A DNA stretch of 42,196 bases from JBBRSD01 sp038245725 (GCA_038245725.1 JBBRSD010000012.1:1-42196); one strand, 5' to 3'; positions 23,949 through 31,882 are shown, counted from the stretch's first letter. The notes: a model not told the origin generated them from the letters alone. Program-made: numbers and translations.

Positions 23949-24287
23949 TCACGCGAGCGCGGAAAGCCCCCACTGCGCCAGCCAGAGTGCTGCCATCCCC
24001 ACGGCCAGCGTGGCCGCGATGTTCTTCGTGCGCACTGCGACGATCATCGCGACGATCGCAGCCGCCAGACGCGCCGGCGCGAGGGAGTAGGTCGTACCGG
24101 TGTGAAAGTACAGCGCGCCCGGAACAACGAGTGCGGTGAGCGCCGCGACTGGGACGTGCTTGAGGAAGCGCTGGAGCCATGGCGGACTCGGGAAATGCCC
24201 TTGCAGCATGATCGGGAGGCTGCGCATCAGCCACGTCCCCACCGCAAGAACGGCGATGAGCACCCAGAACTGGGCGTGTGCGCTCAC
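23949..24287 (-). CDS. azlD: AzlD-family branched-chain amino acid exporter subunit, 112 aa
   Basis: The GTG at 24287 overlaps the AzlC stop as GTGA and has AGGAGG 7 bases upstream, so the frame and start are firm. The short protein has four hydrophobic helices with the family pattern (LAVGTWLMRSLPIML followed by FLKHVPVAALTALVVPGAL). AzlD pairs with AzlC to export branched-chain amino acids or their analogues. No Lrp-type regulator is adjacent. Confidence 0.88.
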   Translation of the reverse strand: MSAHAQFWVLIAVLAVGTWLMRSLPIMLQGHFPSPPWLQRFLKHVPVAALTALVVPGALYFHTGTTYSLAPARLAAAIVAMIVAVRTKNIAATLAVGMAALWLAQWGLSALA

Positions 24288-24988
24288 GATGCGTCCTCCT
24301 CGGCGGTCGTGGATCGATCGCGCCAGGCGCCGTAGAGCATGCCGGCCAGGATCGCGACAATCAGCCCGGTTTGCATCGGGAGGAGCGGCACCAGCACGGC
24401 AGCGGCCACCGCGGTGACGACGCACACGCTGACAGCGGTGGAGTTCTTGAGCGTGGGAGCGAGCATGGCGAGGAACACGAGGGGGACCGCGAAGTCGAGC
24501 CCCCAAGACGCGGGGATGAAGGGGCCGGCGATCGCACCGGCCACCGACGACAGCTGCCACACGCTCGCGAGCGCGAGCCACGCGCCGATGTAGTACGCGA
24601 CCACGTCGACGTCGTCGCGACGGCGCCCGCGCGTCATCGTCGTGGCGTAGTTCTGGTCGACGAGCATGTGGCCGAGGAACGGCCGCATCCAACCGGGCGA
24701 GTCAGACAGAACGGGCGCGATCGATGTGCTGTAGATGAACATCCGCGCGTTGACGACGAGCGCCGTTCCCAGCGCCAGCCATAGCGGCGCGCCGCTGCCG
24801 AATAGCGTCGTGGCGACGATCTGCGAGGCGCCGGCGTTGACGAAGAGCGACATGCCGACAGCTTCCGGCACGCCGAATCCCACCTGGATGACCGACGCGC
24901 CCGCGACGAGACCGAACGGCACGATGCCGATGAGTATCGGCGCGACGTTCGCGGCTCCCGCGCGCATGCTGTGAGACCTGAGTGACAA
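24284..24988 (-). CDS. azlC: AzlC-family amino acid exporter, large subunit, 234 aa
   Basis: Seven or so transmembrane helices contain the AzlC signatures PILIGIVPFGLVAG near the N-terminus, FVNAGASQIVA, and NARMFIYSTSIAP followed by GHMLVDQNYA. I keep the TTG at 24988, which has GGAG upstream. The ATG at 24967 is an alternative that gives a protein 7 residues shorter. It forms a translationally coupled pair with AzlD at 23949-24287. The complex exports branched-chain amino acids in known cases. Confidence 0.88.
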   Translation of the reverse strand: MSLRSHSMRAGAANVAPILIGIVPFGLVAGASVIQVGFGVPEAVGMSLFVNAGASQIVATTLFGSGAPLWLALGTALVVNARMFIYSTSIAPVLSDSPGWMRPFLGHMLVDQNYATTMTRGRRRDDVDVVAYYIGAWLALASVWQLSSVAGAIAGPFIPASWGLDFAVPLVFLAMLAPTLKNSTAVSVCVVTAVAAAVLVPLLPMQTGLIVAILAGMLYGAWRDRSTTAEEDAS

Positions 24989-25101
24989 CCGCGGCTCCTC
25001 GGAAAGGGGAGAGCCGATGGTATCAGACGGGGTGGCGGCGGATTACCGTGGCGCTCTCGTGGGAAGGTTCCACCACCTAGGTCCGAAAGGAGGTGTGAGC
25101 C

Positions 25102-25380
25102 ATGATGCAGAGCGATTCCCACGTGCTGACGTGCTTGGCGGAGGACTGCTCGTACAACTGCCGCGACGAATGTTGTGCGCCGACGATCACAGTCGGAGCG
25201 CAACACCCGGCATGCGACACCTTCACCACTGGCGCGGTTATCGAGAGCAGCGGTGAGCCGCCCGTCCAGGCGTGCATGGTTTCCGATTGCCACTACAACT
25301 CTTCGATGTCGTGCGTCGCGAGCGGCATAACGGTGACGCAGCACTCCAACCACGCGGACTGCGCGACGTACCGACACTGA
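25102..25380 (+). CDS. Tandem DUF1540 cysteine-rich protein, 92 aa
   Basis: A very strong AAAGGAGGTG precedes the ATG at 25102. The product contains two DUF1540 units, each with a CxxxxCxYN core (CLAEDCSYN and CMVSDCHYN), then further Cys and a closing Cys near TF or TY. The spacing suggests two small metal sites, probably zinc. The family is common in Clostridia and Actinobacteria and its function is unknown. CACCT at 25074-25078 can pair with AGGTG inside the ribosome binding site (25091-25095), so translation might be modulated. Confidence 0.85.
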   Translation: MMQSDSHVLTCLAEDCSYNCRDECCAPTITVGAQHPACDTFTTGAVIESSGEPPVQACMVSDCHYNSSMSCVASGITVTQHSNHADCATYRH

Positions 25381-25430
25381 GATCGATCGGCGGACGCGGA
25401 GCGTTGCGAACGCCTGCCTTCGGGCACCAG

Positions 25431-25464
25431 AACGGACCGCGGACTCTACAGCCGGCGGTCCGTT
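25431..25464. terminator. Hairpin terminator after the DUF1540 gene
   Basis: AACGGACCGC (25431-25440) and GCGGTCCGTT (25455-25464) form a perfect 10-bp stem with a 14-base loop. The right arm ends in TT and is followed by one more T, so it is a moderate Rho-independent candidate. It lies 50 bases after the DUF1540 stop. Confidence 0.65.
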
Positions 25465-25585
25465 TGCACATTCGCGAGGGCTACCTCTGGCCGAGCGGCT
25501 GAGCGCGAACGTCGCACCGGTGGGATCGTTCAGCGGGCGGGTCGGCGGGATTCGTCCGCGGCGAACTTCTCAGGCGGTGATTCAG

Positions 25586-25617
25586 CGGGTAACAACAACC
25601 CGTCACTTCGAGACGGG
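25586..25617 (+). promoter_or_regulatory. Two mutually exclusive hairpins at a ribosome binding site
   Basis: CGGGT (25586-25590) can pair with ACCCG (25598-25602). Alternatively CCCGTC (25599-25604) pairs with GACGGG (25612-25617), which buries part of the GGGAG ribosome binding site (25615-25619) of the gene starting at 25625. The shared CCCG makes the two structures exclusive, the layout of a translational switch. Confidence 0.4.
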
Positions 25618-25624
25618 AGTCGCC

Positions 25625-26089
25625 ATGTACCAGCACACGAACGCCGCCCCAAGCTCACTTTCTGACTATCTTGAGTCGATGTCGCGCGCAGTGTTCACCG
25701 CCGGCATCAGCTGGAAGGTCATCGAAGCAAAGTGGGCCGGAACGCGGGAAGCGTTCGACAACTTCGACGCCGAGAAGGTCGCGGCGTACACGCCCGACGA
25801 CGTCGCGCGCCTCATGGGCGACAAGCGTGTGATCCGCAATCGCGCGAAGATCGAGGCGATCGTCCGCAACGCGGGCGAGCTCATCGTGACCGACCGAGAT
25901 TTCGGCGGAATCGACAAGTATCTCGCCTCGTTCGCTGATAACGACGACCTCATCAAGGACTTGCACAAGCGCTTCGCGTTTCTCGGCGAGTCTGTGGCCC
26001 ACTTCTTCCTGTTCGGCGTGAACTTCAACCTGCCGGAGCAGGAGAAGTGGGCGCACGCACACTTCGACGCGACGCACCACGCGGGCTGA
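25625..26089 (+). CDS. DNA-3-methyladenine glycosylase I-like protein, shortened, 154 aa
   Basis: The ATG at 25625 has GGGAG upstream. The sequence follows the Tag family core: FTAGISWKVIEAKWAGTREAFDNFD, then VAAYTPDDVARLMGDKRVIRNRAKIEAIVRNA, with the expected Trp and the Arg-Asn before the helix-hairpin region. Tag removes 3-methyladenine from alkylated DNA. This protein is about 30 residues shorter than the usual form. It lacks the N-terminal Cys-x-Trp opening and has no cysteines at all, so the zinc clip typical of Tag is missing. It may be a divergent glycosylase or a repurposed fold. Confidence 0.75.
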   Translation: MYQHTNAAPSSLSDYLESMSRAVFTAGISWKVIEAKWAGTREAFDNFDAEKVAAYTPDDVARLMGDKRVIRNRAKIEAIVRNAGELIVTDRDFGGIDKYLASFADNDDLIKDLHKRFAFLGESVAHFFLFGVNFNLPEQEKWAHAHFDATHHAG

Positions 26090-26100
26090 GCCGGCTGAGG

Positions 26101-26283
26101 CTACGAGTTGCTGCAGGAGGGGAGCGGCATCTCTCGGACGCCGGCCTTGCGCAGGATGCAGACCATGGGGCAGGTTCCAAACGCGCCCGCGACGACCAGG
26201 TTCAGGCCGATCGCGGCGGTCATGAGCAGCCACCACGGGCTCACGAACGCGCCGAGAGCAAGCGCGATGGAACTTCTGACGGC
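26101..26283 (-). pseudogene. Truncated DUF2892 membrane protein gene
   Basis: The frame encodes ALGAFVSPWWLLMTAAIGLN and ends with GTCPMVCILRKAGVREMPL, closely matching the C-terminal two-thirds of the DUF2892 protein at 22869-23087. The first 15 or so residues of that protein (MYLDRYLRLIAG) have no counterpart. Instead the frame runs into the end of the ABC permease gene. No ATG, GTG or TTG occurs near the expected start. The first candidate, a GTG at 26244, lies inside the membrane segment and has no ribosome binding site. A deletion fusing the two genes is likely. Confidence 0.6.
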
Positions 26284-27065
26284 TACTGCGCGTTGTCGGC
26301 GTAGCGCAGCTGCGCGATCGTCGCTGCGACGCCGGCCGAGAACGTCAGCGCGAGCACGACATAGCTGCCCGCCGGAAGCACGGCAATCGGTTGCCCCACC
26401 GCACCGATGAGCGACGGCACGATGGACCACGGGAACCAGACCGACCACCCCGTGTGGCCGAACAGGTTGCCCAGCGCCATCATCGCGATCGCGAAGCCCA
26501 GCGGCGGCATGTAACCGCGCCCCGCCACGGTAATCCACGCGACGACTGGCACGAGCAGGTACGAGATGCCCGCCGCCAGCAGCGCGTTGCGCACGAGCCC
26601 CGCCGCCAGCCCCTCCGAGAAGCCCGGCAGCCCCAGCGCCAGTCCGACGACGAGCGACTCGACGACGACGACCGCGACGAGAGCGAACCACCACGCCGCT
26701 GCGACCACGAGCTTCCCCACGACGAACCAGTGGCGGCCCACAGGCAACGCGAGCAGGTTTTTCGCGGTGCCATCGGCGTACTCGCGACCGAAGATGTGGG
26801 CGACAATGAACGAGAGCAGCAGCATGCCGCCCACGCCGATGACCAGCGTGAGTGCCGAGGCGTACGCGGGCCACGTCGCTTCAAGTCCTGAGAGATTCGC
26901 TTTCGTACCCAGCAGCCCCAACTGCGCCGCACGGCCCGGCTCTCGCAGTATCCACATGAAGAGCGCGAGTCCGAGCGGACCCAGCGAGAGCCCGCCGAGC
27001 GTTGCCCACGTGACCTTCGAGCGCCGAAGCTTCGTGAACTCAGTGGCGAGGACGGCGGCAAACAT
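26283..27065 (-). CDS. ABC-2-type transporter permease, 260 aa
   Basis: The ATG at 27065 has GGGAGG 7 bases upstream. A GTG one codon earlier is also possible. The cytoplasmic N-terminus (FAAVLATEFTKLRRSK) is followed by six hydrophobic segments typical of ABC-2 permeases of the bacitracin/lantibiotic-immunity type, with FGREYADGTAKNLLALPVGR in the first cytoplasmic loop. It is the membrane partner of the ATPase encoded just upstream and is likely regulated with it by the TetR gene. The substrate may be an antibiotic or lipid. Confidence 0.85.
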   Translation of the reverse strand: MFAAVLATEFTKLRRSKVTWATLGGLSLGPLGLALFMWILREPGRAAQLGLLGTKANLSGLEATWPAYASALTLVIGVGGMLLLSFIVAHIFGREYADGTAKNLLALPVGRHWFVVGKLVVAAAWWFALVAVVVVESLVVGLALGLPGFSEGLAAGLVRNALLAAGISYLLVPVVAWITVAGRGYMPPLGFAIAMMALGNLFGHTGWSVWFPWSIVPSLIGAVGQPIAVLPAGSYVVLALTFSAGVAATIAQLRYADNAQ

Positions 27066-27108
27066 CACGACGCCTCCCGCGCGAGCGCGATGTGAACGAA
27101 GTCTGGAT

Positions 27109-28044
27109 TCATGAGGTTCCTCCGGTTAGTCGCAGGAAGTAGGACTCGAGGTCCTCAGTGGTAGGCGTGAGCGCGCTCAATTCCAAGCCCGCACCCACGA
27201 GCAGCCACGCGATGTGCGCGGTGCGGTCCGCCGCGTCGAAGACTCGCAGCGCGCACTCGGGGCCGCCCCCCGCACCAGCGCGCTCGACGCGCGCGAAGCC
27301 GGCGTCGCGCAGGATCGCCTCCGCGCGCACCGGATCGCTCACGCGAACGTCCACGTACGCTTGCGCCCTGGCGGCGAGTTCATCTCGGCTGTGTTCTTCG
27401 AGGAGGCGGCCTTCGTGGACGATGCCGATGCGGTCGGCGAGGTGCGCGACCTCGGCGAGGATGTGGCTGCTCATGAAGACGGTGACGCCGCGATCGTCGG
27501 CGAGCGTGCGCAGCAGCTCTCGGATCTCGACGATGCCGGCCGGATCGAGCGCGTTGGCGGGCTCGTCGAGCACAAGCACGTCGGGCGCGTGCAGCAGCGC
27601 GCGAGCCAGTGCGAGGCGCTGCTTGTTGCCGAGCGAGAGCTGCCCGCTTACACGGTCTGCGTAAGCCTCGAGGCGCAACTGCTCGATCGCGCTCGCCACC
27701 GCGGCAAGGGGTGCGCCGGTGAGCCGGCGCTGGATCTCGAGGTTCTCTCGGACCGTGAGATTGGGGTACGCGGTCGCGGTCTCGACGAGGTAGCCGACGT
27801 GCTTGAACACGCTCGTCTCGCCGGGAGTGATGCGTCGCCCGAGCACGGTGACTTCGCCACCGGTGGGACGGATCAATCCCAGCAACATCCGGATCGTCGT
27901 CGTCTTCCCGGCGCCGTTGCGGCCCAGGAAGCCGTAGATCTCGCCGCGCCTCACGTCGAGCTGCAGGTCATCGACCGCGGTGACCTCACGGTAGCGCTTC
28001 GTGAGCGCGTGAGTGGCGATGACGGTTTCGGCTGCGCTGGTCAT
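27109..28044 (-). CDS. ABC transporter ATP-binding protein, 311 aa
   Basis: The ATG at 28044 overlaps the TetR stop as ATGA and has GGGAGG upstream, so the start is secure. The protein shows Walker A (GRNGAGKTT), the Q-loop region, the signature LSLGNKQRL (a variant of LSGGQ), Walker B (VLVLDEPAN) and the H-loop (SSHIL). The C-terminal 80 residues form the accessory domain of drug-export ATPases of the BcrA/DrrA type. It pairs with the permease at 26283-27065. Confidence 0.9.
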   Translation of the reverse strand: MTSAAETVIATHALTKRYREVTAVDDLQLDVRRGEIYGFLGRNGAGKTTTIRMLLGLIRPTGGEVTVLGRRITPGETSVFKHVGYLVETATAYPNLTVRENLEIQRRLTGAPLAAVASAIEQLRLEAYADRVSGQLSLGNKQRLALARALLHAPDVLVLDEPANALDPAGIVEIRELLRTLADDRGVTVFMSSHILAEVAHLADRIGIVHEGRLLEEHSRDELAARAQAYVDVRVSDPVRAEAILRDAGFARVERAGAGGGPECALRVFDAADRTAHIAWLLVGAGLELSALTPTTEDLESYFLRLTGGTS

Positions 28045-28640
28045 GCCGTCGCCTCCCGGTAGCCGAGGGCGCGCAGCGCGAGCTGTGTGGCGGCCGCGAT
28101 GGCCGCCGGCATCTGCGCGGCGGGCGTGCCCGAGAGCTCCGCGCTTTGCAGTCCGCCGAGGACGAACCACGCCGCCGCGCGGGTGTCGGGGACGTCGAAG
28201 GTCCCCTCGCTCACGCCTTGGCTGACGATCGATTCGACGAGCGGGAGGAGGCGGGGGATGAGGTGTTCGGCCAGGCGGTCGTGAAGCGCACGGTTGTCCG
28301 GGTGGTGGAGCAGCGCCGTGAGCTCGATCGCCGCAGGGCTGGAGTCAACCCTCGTAAGCGCGGCTTGCAGGCCAAGCAGCTTCTCGACAGAGGTGGCTTC
28401 CGTCGCCGAGACGGCCGCCTCGATCCCGACGAGCATCCGGTCGACCATCAGCTCGGCCACCGCGAGCAGCGCGTCGTCTTTGGAGTCGAAGTACAGGTAG
28501 AACGTGCCCTGCGCAACGCTCGCGGCCTTCACGATGTCGCTCACGGCGGTGTTGGCGACGCCGCGTTCGGCGAAGACGGCCGCGGCTACCGAAGCGAGCT
28601 CTGCTCGGCGGGCGGTTCGATCGGCGCGGGGGCGAGGCAC
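28041..28640 (-). CDS. TetR-family transcriptional regulator, 199 aa
   Basis: The N-terminal TetR helix-turn-helix (residues about 13-60: ASVAAAVFAERGVANTAVSD and GTFYLYFDSKDDALL) is followed by an all-helical ligand-binding domain. The GTG at 28640 has GGAG upstream. A perfect 10-bp palindromic operator lies 27-47 bases before the start. It is the first gene of an operon with the ABC ATPase and permease, so it probably represses its own operon until a drug or metabolite binds. Confidence 0.9.
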   Translation of the reverse strand: MPRPRADRTARRAELASVAAAVFAERGVANTAVSDIVKAASVAQGTFYLYFDSKDDALLAVAELMVDRMLVGIEAAVSATEATSVEKLLGLQAALTRVDSSPAAIELTALLHHPDNRALHDRLAEHLIPRLLPLVESIVSQGVSEGTFDVPDTRAAAWFVLGGLQSAELSGTPAAQMPAAIAAATQLALRALGYREATA

Positions 28641-28666
28641 GACGGCGGCTCCAGACGACTGCGTAG

Positions 28667-28687
28667 TATGACTGACTGTCAGTCATA
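28667..28687. promoter_or_regulatory. TetR operator
   Basis: TATGACTGAC (28667-28676) and GTCAGTCATA (28678-28687) are perfect 10-bp arms around a single T. The site lies directly upstream of the TetR gene, the usual position for autorepression, and probably overlaps its promoter (CATACT could serve as -10 on the minus strand). Confidence 0.8.
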
Positions 28688-28716
28688 ATAGCACGAGTCC
28701 CGGCACGTGCCTACCG

Positions 28717-30159
28717 CTAGCGAGCCATCATTGCGTACGCGAGCGCCGTCTCCTCCCACGTGGGGTAGCGGCTTGTGGCCAGTTCGTGGACCCGCTGGCG
28801 GAACTCCGGGTCCTTCGTGGGATAGGCGTCCAGGACGTGCGCGACGAATTCGGCGAGTCGGCGTGTGAAGTCGGGACCGCGAACCAGCTGCGCGAACACC
28901 GGGTCGTCCAGAGCCTCTGCCAGGAAGTCGTCGAGGTCGATCATTCCGCTGTGATACGACGCCAGCGGAAGCGCACCCGCCGAGAGCCCCTCGACGTTGA
29001 CGAGCGCTGCTGCCTCGGGAAACACTGAAGGCACGACGCACACGTCAGCCGCGGCGAAGACGGCGGCAAGCTGGTCGTGATCGAGATGGCCGAGAAAGGC
29101 GATGCGCCTGCCATCCGGGACCGGCGGTGCGTCTTCGACGATCTCGCCCCATTCCGGCGGCGACTGCAGCGCCGGTTCGGCCGCGATCAGCCGCCTCGCA
29201 CCGCTCGTGTCACCGGCGTCCACCAACACGGCCAGTTCCGTCAGCGGGCCTCGTGCCGGTCCGTCACCGGCGACCAGCAGGCGAACCGGTCTCCCGCGCA
29301 ACCGTGAGATGAGCGGCATCGCCGCCACGGCGTGCTGCACTCCCTTGGTGGAGCGCAAGGCGCCGGCGAACGCGACGATGTCATCGCCGACGCCGAGGTG
29401 GAAGCCGGACGGCAGGTCGATGCGCTCCGTCACGGCCGCGAGCGCTGCCTCTCGGCTGTCCGCCGGCAGGAACAGGCTCCTGTCGATGCCGGGCGGAAGC
29501 GAGATGGTCTTCTCGGCGATGGAGAGGCCGTGCTCGCTCGCCCACGCGATCAGGTCGCTGCAGGCCGCGTCGGAGACGGCGGTGATCCGATGCGCGCCAG
29601 CCAGACCCTCCACCGCGAACGGCACGAGCTCCGCATTCGCGCGGACGCTGAAGTTGAGCGCCGAGCCGTGCTCGGTCACCACGTACGGCGCCCGCCCGGC
29701 GAGCGCACGTCCGACGACGTAGGGCTGCATGATGATGTGTTGGGCGAGCACTAGCTCGGGCGGCCACGCCGCGAAGACGGTGCGAAGGGCGCGCACATTG
29801 CGGTCGATGTAGCGCTCTCGCGCTTCGGCCGATGCGTGCTGGAAGGCGTGGACGCGGTCGCGCGCGAACGGCGGGAACTCGCCTTCGGCGTAGACGAGCA
29901 GCTCGCCCTCGAGGTTCGGTCGAACGAGACGGCAACTCCCGGGCATCAAACGCGGCCGCTCGCTCTCGAGGACCAACTCCTCGTTGGTCGCGTCGAGCGC
30001 GTAGACCGCGTCGATGAAGTCGCAGCGTTCGGGCTCCCGGTCCTGGCACACGAGCGTGACCTCGTGGCCGAGACGTACCAAAGCGCGGCTCAGCTCGCGG
30101 ACGTAGACGCCGCTGCCCGAGTCGTGCAGGAAATAGCCGTGGACTACCGCGATCCTCAT
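28717..30159 (-). CDS. Glycosyltransferase family 4 protein, 480 aa
   Basis: The ATG at 30159 has GGAGG 6 bases upstream. The frame stays open far 5' without coding character. The protein has two Rossmann-like domains. The N-terminal one opens with MRIAVVHGYFLHDSGSGVYVRELSRAL, which contains the usual Gly-rich donor/acceptor loop. The C-terminal one holds VAFAGALRSTKGVQHAV and the family E-x7-E region, VVPSVFPEAAALVNVEGLSAG. It has an insertion of about 40 residues between the two halves of domain 2. It probably adds a sugar to a lipid or glycan. No partner genes are adjacent. Confidence 0.85.
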   Translation of the reverse strand: MRIAVVHGYFLHDSGSGVYVRELSRALVRLGHEVTLVCQDREPERCDFIDAVYALDATNEELVLESERPRLMPGSCRLVRPNLEGELLVYAEGEFPPFARDRVHAFQHASAEARERYIDRNVRALRTVFAAWPPELVLAQHIIMQPYVVGRALAGRAPYVVTEHGSALNFSVRANAELVPFAVEGLAGAHRITAVSDAACSDLIAWASEHGLSIAEKTISLPPGIDRSLFLPADSREAALAAVTERIDLPSGFHLGVGDDIVAFAGALRSTKGVQHAVAAMPLISRLRGRPVRLLVAGDGPARGPLTELAVLVDAGDTSGARRLIAAEPALQSPPEWGEIVEDAPPVPDGRRIAFLGHLDHDQLAAVFAAADVCVVPSVFPEAAALVNVEGLSAGALPLASYHSGMIDLDDFLAEALDDPVFAQLVRGPDFTRRLAEFVAHVLDAYPTKDPEFRQRVHELATSRYPTWEETALAYAMMAR

Positions 30160-30314
30160 GAGTGCCTCCGCTTCGCCATGTTTCTGCCCGTTACACGCGC
30201 CGCGCGACCGTCGCCCCGCTCGGTGCTTCCCGCTGCGCCTCTCGCGCCGCCGCGCTTCCGCTGATGGGTAAGACCTTCTCGGAGAGCCGGGTAAGCGTCT
30301 TGAGAGCAGCGAGC

Positions 30315-30608
30315 ATGAAGCCTGTCGAGTACACGCAAGCGAACGTGGACAAGTGCTGGTGCGGGCAATGTCCGGTCCAGGTGGGGAGCACCTGCGCGAC
30401 CGAGCTCTACGAAGCGGCGAAGGTCCTCGAGGGACTTCCGGCGCCAGAACGCCTCGGCGGGATGTACTGCGCGACCGGCAAGGCGATCTGCCACGACCTG
30501 GCGCTCGTGAACCTCTGCAACTGCGCCGCGTGCCTCGTGTGGAGCGAGCACGAGTTGGCGAGCAACCACTACTGCGCGCACGGTTCGGCCGAGGATGTCG
30601 GCCGCTAG
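30315..30608 (+). CDS. DUF2769 cysteine-rich protein, 97 aa
   Basis: The ATG at 30315 gives the usual family opening, KPVEYTQANVDKCWCGQCPVQ. An earlier ATG at 30264 is in frame but adds an atypical leader without a ribosome binding site. Cys pairs CWCGQC, a later GMYCATGKAIC and CNCAACLVW, then NHYCAHG, follow the DUF2769 pattern with about ten cysteines, suggesting two metal sites. A half-length paralogue follows directly (30637-30858). The function of the family is unknown. Confidence 0.8.
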   Translation: MKPVEYTQANVDKCWCGQCPVQVGSTCATELYEAAKVLEGLPAPERLGGMYCATGKAICHDLALVNLCNCAACLVWSEHELASNHYCAHGSAEDVGR

Positions 30609-30636
30609 CTGTCGCCCGAGACAAGGGAGAATACCG

Positions 30637-30858
30637 ATGACCGTTCAGAACACCGCCGAGAACGCCGAGCGCTGCATGTGTCCGGCCTGCCCCACCTACA
30701 ACGATTGCATGAGCGGTGCCGGCGAGCTGCTCTTCTGCGCTCGCGGAAAGACCGACTGCGCGCCGACCCCCGTCACCTGTTCGTGTGGAGGATGCACTGT
30801 GTGGGCTGTCAACAAGCTCAACAGCTACTACTACTGCATGAAGGGCGCGGCCTCGTAG
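30637..30858 (+). CDS. DUF2769 cysteine-rich protein, 73 aa
   Basis: The ATG at 30637 follows GGGAGA. It contains the same motif series as the preceding gene: CMCPACPTYNDC, LLFCARGKTDC, CSCGGCTVW and YYYCMKG. It is therefore a tandem paralogue that lacks the linker of the longer copy. The two genes are 28 bp apart and likely co-transcribed. A metal-binding or redox role is plausible but unproven. Confidence 0.82.
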   Translation: MTVQNTAENAERCMCPACPTYNDCMSGAGELLFCARGKTDCAPTPVTCSCGGCTVWAVNKLNSYYYCMKGAAS

Positions 30859-30904
30859 CGCGACCGGATGCGCCCATTGACCGCGTCTCGACGAAAGAAA
30901 CCGC

Positions 30905-31750
30905 ATGCACACATACCGCTTTCTCATCGTCGACGTCTTCACCGACGTGCGGCTCGCCGGCAACCAGCTCGCCGTCTTCACGAACGCCGTCGGCCTCGAG
31001 TTCGAGCAGATGCAGGCGCTCGCCCGCGAGATCGGCTTCTCCGAGACGGCCTTCGTGCTGCCTGCCGAGAACGACGGCGACGCGCGCGTCCGCATCTTCA
31101 CGCCAGCTCGGGAGCTGCCATTCGCCGGGCATCCGGTGCTGGGGACGGCGTTTGCGATCGCCGGCCCACTGCAGAGCGTGGTGCTGCGCCTCGAGACCGG
31201 CATGGGCGTCGTGCCGGTGGTACTCGAGCGCGAGGGCGCGAAGCTCGTGTTCGGCCGGATGCGGCAGCCGGTGCCGGTCGTCGAGCCGTGGGGCGACGCG
31301 GGCGACCTGCTCGCCGCGCTGGGCGTGGGACGCTCGCAGCTGCCGGTCGAGGTCTACGACAACGGCGTGCGGCACGTGTTCGTCGCGCTCGATAGCTTCG
31401 CCGACGTCGCGGCTGTCACTCCAGACGTCGTGCGCCTGGCGGCTGTCTCAGCCGATACGGACGTGAACGTTTTCGCTCTCGAGAACGGTCGCGTCAAGAC
31501 GCGGATGTTCTGGACCGACACGGGTGGGGGCGAGGATGCCGCGACCGGCTCGGCGGCGGGCCCGCTCGCAGTGCACCTTGCGCGCCACGGCCTGATCGCC
31601 TGGGGCGAGCAGGTCGAGATCTCGCAAGGCGCGGAGATCGGCCGGCCCAGCACGCTCTACGCGACCGCGTTCGGCAGCGCCGACGCGACCGAGGCGGTCG
31701 AGGTGGGCGGCTCGGCGGTCGTGGTCGCGCGCGGCGAGTTCCAGGTCTGA
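30905..31750 (+). CDS. PhzF-family isomerase, 281 aa
   Basis: The protein shows the two PhzF half-domains. The catalytic Glu is in FSETAFVLP (Glu47), PARELPFAGHPVLGTA follows, and the matching second-half motif GGGEDAATGSAAGPLAVHL is near residue 205. Length and order match the diaminopimelate-epimerase-like PhzF family. PhzF proper isomerises trans-2,3-dihydro-3-hydroxyanthranilate in phenazine synthesis, but no other phenazine genes are present. Most members act on unknown small metabolites. It is probably transcribed with the DUF2769 genes, 46 bp downstream of them. Confidence 0.87.
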   Translation: MHTYRFLIVDVFTDVRLAGNQLAVFTNAVGLEFEQMQALAREIGFSETAFVLPAENDGDARVRIFTPARELPFAGHPVLGTAFAIAGPLQSVVLRLETGMGVVPVVLEREGAKLVFGRMRQPVPVVEPWGDAGDLLAALGVGRSQLPVEVYDNGVRHVFVALDSFADVAAVTPDVVRLAAVSADTDVNVFALENGRVKTRMFWTDTGGGEDAATGSAAGPLAVHLARHGLIAWGEQVEISQGAEIGRPSTLYATAFGSADATEAVEVGGSAVVVARGEFQV

Positions 31751-31815
31751 GCATGAAACAGCTGGTGCAGACCGACACCCCCGGTGCGCTCCTCACGACG
31801 CGCAGGCCGTCGGTT

Positions 31816-31845
31816 TTGAAGTCCCTACTGCGGGCTAGGTATAAA
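31816..31845 (+). promoter_or_regulatory. Sigma-70-type promoter
   Basis: TTGAAG (31816-31821) and TATAAA (31840-31845) are separated by 18 bases, a good housekeeping promoter 38 bases before the ATG of the alpha/beta hydrolase gene. Confidence 0.6.
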
Positions 31846-31882
31846 GAGCGGGCAATACGGCGACTACGAGAGCGGAGCGGCA

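Noticed and set aside
23105..24139. Plus-strand reading frame of 344 codons
   Set aside because: It is antisense to the GyrI-like and AzlD genes, which have clear family motifs and start signals.
30905..31750. Part of a phenazine biosynthesis cluster
   Set aside because: Only a PhzF-family gene is present. Most family members are outside phenazine pathways, and no other phz genes are nearby.
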